NCBI GenBank assembly: GCA_000719695.1
Contig: JOHN01000012.1
Location: 1 to 64,000 of the forward strand
Direction: 5' to 3'
Length of the DNA stretch: 64,000 nucleotides
Origin: Streptomyces sp. NRRL F-6131
Lineage (GTDB): Bacteria > Actinomycetota > Actinomycetes > Streptomycetales > Streptomycetaceae
This document shows positions 57,683 through 64,000 of this stretch, one piece after another (position 1 is the first letter of the stretch; the number at the start of each line of letters is the position of its first letter). The notes under the pieces were generated by a model. It ran no database searches. It was not told the DNA's origin and saw nothing but the letters and a program-made list of their open reading frames with translations. The position numbers and the translations under genes were made by a program.

Positions 57683-58771
57683 GTGTCCAGAGACGCACTC
57701 GTCTCCCCCGGCCACCTGGTGGTCAGTCAAGAGTCCGTCGCGGGGCTCGCGGACGGACGCCGCATCACGCGATGGACGTTCGGCTCCCGGGAGAACGTGA
57801 CGGTGGAGGTGCTCAGCCTGGGCGCCCGCCTCCAGGCCGTGCACGCGCCGGACCGCGGCGGGCGGCGGGCCAACGTCGTCCTCGGCTGCGACGGCGTCGA
57901 GTCCATGCTCGGGGCGGCGTCCTGGTTCGGCGCGACCGTGGGCCGCTACGCCAACCGGATCGCCCGCGGCGTGCTGCCCCTGGACGGCCTGATCCACCGA
58001 CTGGCGACCCAGGAGGACGGCCACACCCTGCACGGCGGACCGGACGGCTTCGCCACCCGGCTCTGGGACGGTGTGCCGGTCCGGGCGGACCGGCGGGTCG
58101 GCGTGCGCTTCCGCACCCGCAGCGACGCCCGGGACCAGGGGTTCCCGGGGAACCTCACCGCCGAGGTGACCTACCTGCTCGACGCGGGCGGCGAGCTCTC
58201 GATCACCTACCGGGCGACCACGGACGCCCCGACGGTCGTCAACCTCACCAACCACGCCTACTTCGACCTGGCCGGCGAGGGCAGCGGAGCGGTGCTCGAC
58301 CACCTGCTCCGCGTCGAGGCCGCCAGGTACCTGCCCGTGGACGAGGAGCTGATACCGCTCGGCCCGGCCGAGCCGGTCGCCGGGACGCCGTTCGACCTCC
58401 GCCGCGCCCGGAGGATCGGCACCTGCCTCGCCGAGGAACACGGGCAGACCCACCGGGCCGGCCGGGGTTTCGACCACACCTGGGTGCTCGACGGCACCGG
58501 GTACCGGCGGGCCGCCGTCCTGAGCCACCCGGCCAGCGGTCGCAGCGTCGAGTGCATGACCACGGAGCCGGGGCTCCAGGTCTACACCGGCAACCACTTC
58601 GACGGCACGCTGACGGGCCGCTCCGGCCGCCCGTACGCCGCGTACGCGGGCATCGCGCTGGAGACCCAGCACTTCCCGGACTCGCCGAACCGGCCCGATT
58701 ACCCCTCCACCGTCCTGCGTCCGGGGGAGCAGTACCGGTCGAGGACGGTGTTCCGCTTCTCGGCGGAGTAG
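57683..58771 (+). CDS. galM: Aldose 1-epimerase (mutarotase)
   Basis: A 362-residue enzyme that equilibrates alpha and beta sugar anomers. GALM motifs: VGRYANRIARG (substrate Arg), HTLHGGPDGF (His), VNLTNHAYFDLAG (catalytic His), and DHTWVL. GTG 57683 follows GGAG by 8 bases and avoids a longer frame overlapping araA. It lies 86 bp after araA in the same direction and may be co-transcribed; a mutarotase helps supply the anomer used by AraA. A strong terminator follows. Confidence 0.9.
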   Translation: MSRDALVSPGHLVVSQESVAGLADGRRITRWTFGSRENVTVEVLSLGARLQAVHAPDRGGRRANVVLGCDGVESMLGAASWFGATVGRYANRIARGVLPLDGLIHRLATQEDGHTLHGGPDGFATRLWDGVPVRADRRVGVRFRTRSDARDQGFPGNLTAEVTYLLDAGGELSITYRATTDAPTVVNLTNHAYFDLAGEGSGAVLDHLLRVEAARYLPVDEELIPLGPAEPVAGTPFDLRRARRIGTCLAEEHGQTHRAGRGFDHTWVLDGTGYRRAAVLSHPASGRSVECMTTEPGLQVYTGNHFDGTLTGRSGRPYAAYAGIALETQHFPDSPNRPDYPSTVLRPGEQYRSRTVFRFSAE

Positions 58772-58783
58772 CGGAACCGGGGA

Positions 58784-58820
58784 ACGGGGGCGGCGGGCCG
58801 GGTCGGCCCGCCGCCCCCGT
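58784..58820. terminator. Strong bidirectional hairpin terminator
   Basis: A perfect 17-bp stem (58784-58800 with 58804-58820) and a 3-base loop end the ara operon. Confidence 0.8.
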
Positions 58821-58825
58821 CGTGC

Positions 58826-59703
58826 TCAGGACGCCACGTAGACCCGCACGTCCCAGGCGCCGAGGGAGACCGAACCGCCGGCGGGCGCCGAGGCGCCGCC
58901 CAGCACATTGGTCAGGTCCACCGGGGCCCGGACCCGGGTGGGCTGCCGGCTCCAGTGGTGCACGACGTGGACGCGGCGCCCGTCCGGGGCGGTCCCGGTG
59001 GTCGCGGTGACGGACGGCGGCAGGTCGCGCCAGCCGCCGGCGGGTACGGGGGCCAGCCACCAGCCGGCCAGTGCCCGGGCCAGGTCGCGCTCGGGCACCG
59101 TGCCCACGCAGGTGACCCGGCCGGCGCCGTGGGCGCGGGTGGTGACGGCGGACCAGCGGCCGAAGTGCGGGTGGTGGTACCCGGCCAGTTCGGTGGCGTC
59201 GGTGGCGGTGAGGCCGTCTCGTGGCGGGCCCGGGCCTCGTGGTCGGCGTAGCCGGTGCGCGGGCCGAGGACGAGGTGGCCGCCGGCCTCGGCATAGGCCG
59301 CGAACCAGTCGAGCAGGGAGTCCTCGGCCAGGTACAGCCCGGGGACGACCAGCACGGGATGGCGCCGGGCGGCCGAGTCGGGGGTCGGGCCCGGTCGGTC
59401 GCCCCGGGCGTCGTGGAGCTGGCGGGCGTGCAGGATCCGTACCTGGCGGCCGGCCTCGAACGCGCCCCGGTAGAAGGGGTCGAAGATTCCGTGGTACGCG
59501 GACGCGTCCGTGCCGCCGTCCGGCCTCGCCAGCGGCGGGTACTTCTGCATCAGCCACTTGCGGGGCACCGAGTCGACCATCGCGATGTCGGCGTCCGGTT
59601 CGATCCCCGCGACCAGTGCCCCGGCCTTCCCGAACTCGACTCCCAGGCAGTTGAGTTCGGCGTGCGCCCGGCCGGGCTTGCCGCTGTGGGAGAGGATCCC
59701 GCT
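58826..59703 (-). pseudogene. Decayed GH42 beta-galactosidase (5' truncated, internal deletion, frameshift)
   Basis: Reading from 59703: GILSHSGKPGRAHAELNCLG, ...DADIAMVDSVPRKWLMQKYP..., then the trimerisation domain (PVLVVPGLYLAEDSLLDWFA, GGHLVLGPRTGYADHEARAR). Near 59220 the frame shifts and about 50 or more family residues are missing before LTATDATELAGYHHPHFGRW and the C-terminal part ending DVRVYVAS. All N-terminal barrel residues before SHSGKPGR are absent. At least three disabling lesions exist, so no functional enzyme is expected. It probably once hydrolysed galactosides as part of the sugar island. Confidence 0.8.
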
Positions 59704-59972
59704 TCCACCTGCGCCGCGCCGGCGACCGCCCCCGGGTGACCGCCGCCAGCCCGCACCCCGGGCAGCTGCGCACCGGCGGCCCGGACGGCACCCTGCAGAT
59801 CAGCCCGGCCGGTACCCACGAGGCCGAGCTGCCCTACCCGTCCTGGCACCGCCCCCGGCCGCGAGGCGCCGAGCGCCCCCGTCAGAGCGCCCGGGGCCTC
59901 ACCCTTTCCCCCTCCCTGTTGATGCCACGACCTTCGGGCGCGGTACGGTCTCGAAGTCGGGCATCGGTAGCG
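59704..59972. other. Intergenic stretch with an unidentified coding-like fragment
   Basis: On the + strand, from about 59690, a frame reads RFHLRRAGDRPRVTAASPHP... to HEAELPYPSWHRP (about 59840) with coding-like composition but no start or ribosome site. It abuts the truncated end of the GH42 remnant, marking a probable deletion or insertion junction. The rest of the gap, to 59972, shows no gene. Confidence 0.4.
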
Positions 59973-60548
59973 TCACCCGAGGTAGACCCTCTGCCACTCC
60001 AAGGACGTCATGGTCAGTGCGGCCTCGCCTAGGGTGCGAGCCGACTCGGTCTTGAGGCTCCCGAGGCTGCTGTCAATCCACGGCTGGACGTTCTGGTATC
60101 CCTGCTCCCGGTACTCCACGGCCTGAATCAGGCACTCCAGCTTGTCGGCGTCATGGGCGACGGTGACTTCCAGGTTCTCGGCGTTCTCGTACTCCTCCAC
60201 GATGGCCTGCACCCCGGCAGCGACGGCCGGGTGAGCGGCGCTGACCTGGTCGGCGGTCACGCGTTCGTTCGAGGCGGCGGTGAGGTATCGCCGGCCGATG
60301 TGAGGGATATCGCTGACCCGGGTCTCCTGGGTGTCGTGGAAGAGGCACAGCAGGGCGACCTTGGCCGGGTCGGCGCCCTCCATCATCGCGAGCACCGCGC
60401 CGACGACGCCCGTCCGGAACGAGTGCTCGGCGATCGTCTCGGGGTCTTTGACCCCGGCGATCCACCAGCCGGAGCGCTTCGCCCGCTTGAGCATGCCCGC
60501 CTCGAACAGGTAGCTCGCGGTGCCCTTCGCCTGCTTGTCGTCCGTCAT
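59973..60548 (-). CDS. HD-domain phosphohydrolase (YfbR-like)
   Basis: A 191-residue HD-domain protein. Metal ligands are visible in AEHSFRTG (His), CLFHDTQET (His-Asp) and the later AHDADKLE (Asp). The family contains 5'-deoxynucleotidases such as YfbR and related phosphohydrolases; length fits. ATG 60548 overlaps the stop of the upstream XRE gene (ATGA), so both come from one transcript. XRE-HD pairs are common in streptomycete accessory regions; the substrate here is unknown. Confidence 0.87.
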   Translation of the reverse strand: MTDDKQAKGTASYLFEAGMLKRAKRSGWWIAGVKDPETIAEHSFRTGVVGAVLAMMEGADPAKVALLCLFHDTQETRVSDIPHIGRRYLTAASNERVTADQVSAAHPAVAAGVQAIVEEYENAENLEVTVAHDADKLECLIQAVEYREQGYQNVQPWIDSSLGSLKTESARTLGEAALTMTSLEWQRVYLG

Positions 60549-61735
60549 CGCTGTCCTTCACTGTGGGATCGGTTGTTGCTGTAACCGCCTACCCGCAGAC
60601 CGAAGTGCACAGACTCCAACTCGCGACGGGACTGCTGTGAAAGGCCGTCACCATCAAGCAGCATGCGCACGCGTGCGGCCAGGTCGCGGGTAGTACGGGG
60701 GTCCGCGTCGGCCAGGCCGCGTCGAGTGAGCATGAGTGCCCAGATCGAATGGACGTACAGGTCGGTGTACTCGCCCGCACGGTCCAGTCGGATGGCGAAC
60801 TGTCGCAGCAGCGAGGAGGCGTCCCACGCCGGGTGTTCCTGCTCGGCCATGAAGTCATCGCTGGTCTGGGGACGTGAGTCGAGCCCGAGCCAGTGAGCCC
60901 AGTAGTTCAGGTTCGCGGTCTCGAAGTCGTCGTTGTCGGTGATCGAGCGGGCGATGAAGTCCCGGAGCAGTTCGGGATCCCCCTGCCGAGCCAGTGCTGC
61001 CGCGACCGACCGCGCCTCGGCCCAACGCGGTGACCACCCCGAGCCGGCCGAGGGGATCCGCCCTCGGCGCTGCATCCCACCAAACCACTCGACCACACCG
61101 CGAGCCCGGTCGTAGGAGGACAGGTACCAAACCTGTCTCCGGAGCAAGGCCGTCTCCTCACCCCCGACCTCCACGAGGTCGGCGGTATGCCGGAGGTTGT
61201 CGAAGAAGCGCGAGCAAACGTCCTGCCCGAGGAGCGGCGAAGTGGAGACTGGCCCGCGTCGGGCGGCCGGGATGCTCAACTCGGCGGCCACCGCGCCGGG
61301 CAGAACCCCGCTGACGGCCCAGCCGATCATGTGCGTGGTGTCCCGGGTAAGCACCCACCCGGCCAGCGGATGCTTCAGAACCTCGGCCCTCGTGGGCCGG
61401 GACCGCAGTATCTCGCCGAGGACGAAGTCCGCGTCCATCGCGAGGCTGATCAGGTCCACCAGCCCAGCCGGCGCGCCGAGCAGGATCAGCTTCCGGCGCA
61501 GCACCACCAGGTTTCCGGCCCTGGTGGAGGAGAGCGGTCGACGGCCGGACTCCCAGCCCTGGACGGTGCTCTTGTCGATACCCAGGTCCACGGCCAACTC
61601 GTCCTGAGTCCTCGGGATCTGCTCCCGGATGACCTTGAACAGGAAGCCGGAAATCACCCCTTCGGGGATCCGTACGGGCTCGGGCTGACTGCCAGTCAGT
61701 GTTTCGGTGCGCCTCGGCGGTGTCCGAGCAGCCAT
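60545..61735 (-). CDS. XRE-family helix-turn-helix regulator with helical C-terminal domain
   Basis: A 396-residue protein. The HTH (about 38-72) reads RTQDELAVDLGIDKSTVQGWESGRRPLS; the remaining 320 residues are alpha-helical, TPR-like, without recognised motifs. It is coupled to the HD gene and divergent from the peptide gene at 61949, so it is the likely regulator of that locus. The 213-bp gap between them would hold its operator; a 9-bp stem (61900-61908/61917-61925) lies in the peptide leader. Confidence 0.82.
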   Translation of the reverse strand: MAARTPPRRTETLTGSQPEPVRIPEGVISGFLFKVIREQIPRTQDELAVDLGIDKSTVQGWESGRRPLSSTRAGNLVVLRRKLILLGAPAGLVDLISLAMDADFVLGEILRSRPTRAEVLKHPLAGWVLTRDTTHMIGWAVSGVLPGAVAAELSIPAARRGPVSTSPLLGQDVCSRFFDNLRHTADLVEVGGEETALLRRQVWYLSSYDRARGVVEWFGGMQRRGRIPSAGSGWSPRWAEARSVAAALARQGDPELLRDFIARSITDNDDFETANLNYWAHWLGLDSRPQTSDDFMAEQEHPAWDASSLLRQFAIRLDRAGEYTDLYVHSIWALMLTRRGLADADPRTTRDLAARVRMLLDGDGLSQQSRRELESVHFGLRVGGYSNNRSHSEGQR

Positions 61736-61948
61736 TCCAGGCCCCCTTGGCCTCGATCGTCCGGGTAACTCGTACTGGCAGTCCGTCGAACCCTGGAATC
61801 ACCGGCCGTAACGTCATGACTACGGAATCGCCGATGACAGCGGAAGCCTAGTACCAACTCGGTCTCCTGCGAACAACGGTGATGCACCACCCCGCACGAC
61901 TGCTCGCCTACTCCCGGGCGAGCAGAGCCAACCCGATGGGAGAGGCAC

Positions 61949-62125
61949 ATGAGCACCGTCACCACCAAGCCCGGTGACGCGGAGGTCACCAACCTGACCC
62001 GCCGCCTGGACCACTCGGTCCCGGACGGCGACTTCGCCCCGCAGACCGGCGTCGAGCACCTGACCCGCCGCCTGGACCACTCGGTCCCGGACGGCGACTT
62101 CGCCCCGGTGGGCATCGAGGTCTGA
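61949..62125 (+). CDS. Candidate RiPP precursor peptide with duplicated core
   Basis: A 58-residue peptide. ATG 61949 has GGAGAGG at about 3-6 bases. A 15-residue leader-like segment is followed by LTRRLDHSVPDGDFAP, a QTGVEH spacer, the same 16 residues again and VGIEV at the C-terminus. The two repeats are encoded by identical 48-bp stretches (61994-62041, 62060-62107). It lacks Cys and is rich in Asp, His and Ser. The next gene, 115 bp on, encodes a HExxH enzyme of the peptide-modification type, with a strong hairpin between, the usual layout of precursor then maturase. Alternatively it could be a small regulatory protein. Confidence 0.75.
   Translation: MSTVTTKPGDAEVTNLTRRLDHSVPDGDFAPQTGVEHLTRRLDHSVPDGDFAPVGIEV
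61994..62107 (+). repeat. Perfect 48-bp direct repeat in the peptide gene
   Basis: Copies at 61994-62041 and 62060-62107 are identical at every base, separated by 18 bp, in frame. Confidence 0.95.
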
Positions 62126-62163
62126 CCGCAGCCCCCAGTTGATGCCGGTTGGTTGACGGCATG

Positions 62164-62201
62164 GGCGGGTCGGCCCGGGTGACCATCCGGGCCGACCCGC
62201 C
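62164..62201 (+). terminator. Attenuator-like hairpin between peptide and enzyme genes
   Basis: A perfect 15-bp stem (62164-62178 with 62187-62201) with an 8-base loop, 38 bp after the peptide stop. It would let more precursor than enzyme be made. Confidence 0.7.
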
Positions 62202-62240
62202 ATCCGGCTTCGCACCCACCACAATCAAGGAGAGTCCGCA

Positions 62241-63167
62241 TTGAAGACCATCATCGCCACCCGCGTCCCCGCCGGCTCCTTCTTCGACCTCGACCGGAAG
62301 GACCCGGACCTGACCCGACTCCGCGAGCAGGGTGCCGAGCAGGCCCTCCCGTTCGCCCTGATGGAGCGCCTGGTGAAGTCGGGTACGTCCTACGCGGAGC
62401 ACGCCCGTTCCCTGCGCAGTGAGCGCGTGACGGTGGCCGGGGCGGGCTTCGACTGGTTCGACGCCGAGCTACCCCGGGCGATCGCCGCCGAGATCAACCT
62501 GGCGGACTACGAGATCGTCACCCACACCGACGAGCGTCGCGCGACGCTGACCCAGGCCCTGGACCACCTGTCGCTGGTCCACCCCGAGGGGTTCGCCCGC
62601 GTGCGCGAATTCGTCCGTGGCCTGCTGTGGGTGGGCCTCAGGCCGGGCGCCCGCGTCCCCTCGCTGACCAGCTCCAGCGACCCGGCGCTGCCCTACGTCA
62701 TCGTGTTCTCCGAGAAGGCCCGGCACCACATCCCGCCGAACACCGTCAGTGAGCGGCCCTCCCACCTGTTCCTGGCGGAGAACATCCTCCACGAGGCCAC
62801 TCACCAGTCGATCAGCTTCCATGTCCTCCAGCACCAGGTCTTCGCCGACGGGTACTCCTCCAAGACCTCTCCCACGATCGAGATCAAGTGGCGGGCCGGA
62901 CAGGGAGAGGATCGCAACCAGTACTGGGAGATCGACCGGGCTTTCCACGCGACCTGTGTGTACAACCAGCTGTTGCGCTTCCGCCATGCCGAACTGGCCC
63001 GTGCCGACCTCACGCCCAACGAGCGCGCAGGCTTCCAGGGCGCTTACGACGAGGGACTGCCGGCCGTCCGCTACCTGATGCGCGAACTCGAACTCCTGCG
63101 TGAGTACTTCACGTCCCACGGGGTGGAGCTGCTGGCCGACCTGCGCCACCAGACCGACCAGCTGTAA
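62241..63167 (+). CDS. HExxH-motif putative peptide-modifying enzyme
   Basis: A 308-residue protein with no signal peptide. TTG 62241 is the start: AAGGAG lies 8 bases upstream. The metal-site motif is ILHEATHQS (His184, Glu185, His188), followed by IEIKWRAG and EIDRAFHATCVYNQLL (His236), a pattern of HExxH proteins annotated as putative peptide-modification or alpha-ketoglutarate-dependent peptide hydroxylase enzymes in RiPP loci. It is not a typical zinc protease: no signal, no pro-domain. It directly follows a small repeat peptide gene, its probable substrate. Family match is by motif only; confidence in a peptide-modifying role is moderate. Confidence 0.75.
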   Translation: MKTIIATRVPAGSFFDLDRKDPDLTRLREQGAEQALPFALMERLVKSGTSYAEHARSLRSERVTVAGAGFDWFDAELPRAIAAEINLADYEIVTHTDERRATLTQALDHLSLVHPEGFARVREFVRGLLWVGLRPGARVPSLTSSSDPALPYVIVFSEKARHHIPPNTVSERPSHLFLAENILHEATHQSISFHVLQHQVFADGYSSKTSPTIEIKWRAGQGEDRNQYWEIDRAFHATCVYNQLLRFRHAELARADLTPNERAGFQGAYDEGLPAVRYLMRELELLREYFTSHGVELLADLRHQTDQL

Positions 63168-63203
63168 TGCCTCGCTGAGCAGAACCGAACCACGGAGGGT
63201 CAA

Positions 63204-64000
63204 GTGCTCGGGCACCTCATCACTCACGACGACAACCTGCGGATGGTCCCCACCGACCGGAACGAGCTGACTGCCGCAGTCGGCCAACTCCACGAGGAAC
63301 TGCGGGCGTTGCCCGAGGAGACCAACCCCGCTCGCACACGGGTCCTGACCAGATGGATCGGCATCGGCCAGATGAGCCTGGGAAACCACGAGGAGGCCCT
63401 GACACTCCTCCAACAGTCGCTCGACCTGGCCGCAGCGATCGGCAACGCCCACGCCGTCGTCGCCACCGGGCTCAACCTCGGCGATGCCCACCGCTACGCA
63501 GGTGACAGGCGGACGGCTGACGCGCTCTATCGCAGCGCGCTGAACACCGCCCGAAGCCAGCACCCGGAACTCGTCGACTTCGCGCTCCAACACACCGGCA
63601 AACACCTCATGGAGCTCGGGGACCTCGCGGGTGCCCAGGCCCATCTGCAAGAAGCGCTGCGGCTGCGGATCGCCAAGGGGGACGCCGAACTGGTCGAGTC
63701 CACGAAGGCCGCCCTCGCCCGGGTGGAGCTGCTGATCGGCCAGGCGGCTGCATCGGCGGCACACGGAGCAGTGCCGCGCCAGTGGAGCCACCAGTGGACC
63801 TCATGGCTCCAGTCCCACACCACGGCCCGGATACCGGCCCAGTGGGCAGAGGACTTCCCCGCTCTTCGGGACGCCGTGTGCGGGCTCACCGTGCACCGGC
63901 GCGTGCACCCGCGCCACCTGCGCGACCAGTCGTTCCCCACCGAGCTGATCGCCGCGATGGTGGAGGAGGCCGAGAAGGCCGTCGCCGTAGACGGATACCT
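63204..64000 (+). CDS. TPR-repeat protein (3' end outside window)
   Basis: 265 residues are visible and the frame is open at the window end. GTG 63204 follows GGAGGG at about 4-5 bases and lies 36 bp after the HExxH stop, so it is in the same operon. Tetratricopeptide-like helical repeats run from about residue 20 to 180: GIGQMSLGNHEEALTLLQQS, NLGDAHRYAGDRRTADALYR, GKHLMELGDLAGAQAHLQEA. The C-terminal part visible contains several Trp (PRQWSHQWTSWLQ) and is not recognised. It may be a scaffold or regulator for peptide maturation. Confidence 0.8.
   Translation, partial: MLGHLITHDDNLRMVPTDRNELTAAVGQLHEELRALPEETNPARTRVLTRWIGIGQMSLGNHEEALTLLQQSLDLAAAIGNAHAVVATGLNLGDAHRYAGDRRTADALYRSALNTARSQHPELVDFALQHTGKHLMELGDLAGAQAHLQEALRLRIAKGDAELVESTKAALARVELLIGQAAASAAHGAVPRQWSHQWTSWLQSHTTARIPAQWAEDFPALRDAVCGLTVHRRVHPRHLRDQSFPTELIAAMVEEAEKAVAVDGY

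Noticed and set aside
61696..62241. A - strand frame covering the peptide gene (181 residues)
   Set aside because: It has no ribosome site and its internal repeats are only the antisense of the 48-bp duplication; the + strand frame fits the operon and start signals better.
62790..62804. HEATH motif as a secreted zinc metalloprotease
   Set aside because: The protein has no signal peptide or pro-region, and its distal FHA motif and neighbouring small repeat peptide fit a peptide-modifying enzyme better.

Overview
The window is high-GC actinomycete DNA. SpoIIE-type and RsbW-type signalling genes, ANTAR and CGNR proteins, leaderless promoters, lipoprotein-based sugar transporters and CebR/BxlR-type control all point to Streptomyces or a close relative such as Kitasatospora; I cannot separate these two. 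I saw no rRNA, tRNA, CRISPR array, insertion sequence or integrase.

Layout. (1) 1-6305: a partner-switching signalling block, all on the + strand: the 3' part of a hybrid histidine kinase, a multi-sensor PP2C phosphatase, a STAS anti-anti-sigma factor and an RsbW-like kinase. (2) 6516-13211: small transporter and regulator units: an MFS carrier divergent from a CGNR zinc-finger protein, a DnaQ-like exonuclease, an APC permease divergent from a TetR-family repressor across a perfect palindrome, and an FAD monooxygenase divergent from a Tn10-TetR-like repressor across a tet-operator-like palindrome. (3) 13350-58771: a 45-kb plant-biomass island. It holds secreted GH62, GH10, CE1, GH9, GH6 (two) and GH5 enzymes, an expansin, and four sugar ABC importers (BxlEFG, YtfQRT-YjfF type, CebEFG, ChvE-MmsAB type). 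It also has intracellular GH3 and GH1 glycosidases, the araBDA pathway, an aldose epimerase and an ECF sigma factor with a membrane partner. (4) 58826-59972: a decayed GH42 beta-galactosidase and a breakpoint. (5) 59973-64000: an accessory island with an XRE regulator and HD phosphohydrolase on the - strand. On the + strand lie a tiny repeat-containing peptide gene, a HExxH peptide-modification-type enzyme and a TPR protein that runs off the window.

How the biomass genes work together. Three LacI-family repressors have three different palindromes. TGGGAGCGCTCCCA (CebR type) lies at about +1 to +16 of the GH9, cebE and bglC promoters, with variants at the small GH6 gene and the GH5-GH6 operon. 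CGAAACTTTCG (BxlR type) lies at bxlE and in two overlapping copies upstream of GH10. TGTGAGCGYTAACA (here called the ara box) lies at araB (two copies), the YtfQ-type and ChvE-type transporters, GH10 and the ECF sigma operon. At araB, ytfQ and chvE the box itself supplies the -10 hexamer. Secreted enzymes would release cellobiose, xylobiose and arabinose; matched importers take them up; GH1, GH3 and AraBDA process them inside.

The most novel candidate is the peptide locus at 61949-64000. A 58-residue peptide carries two identical 16-residue repeats (LTRRLDHSVPDGDFAP), encoded by two identical 48-bp DNA copies. It is separated by a perfect 15-bp hairpin from a HExxH enzyme of the kind linked to ribosomally made, modified peptides. 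A second notable unit is the ECF sigma/membrane-sensor pair beside an expansin, with an ara box in the sigma leader.
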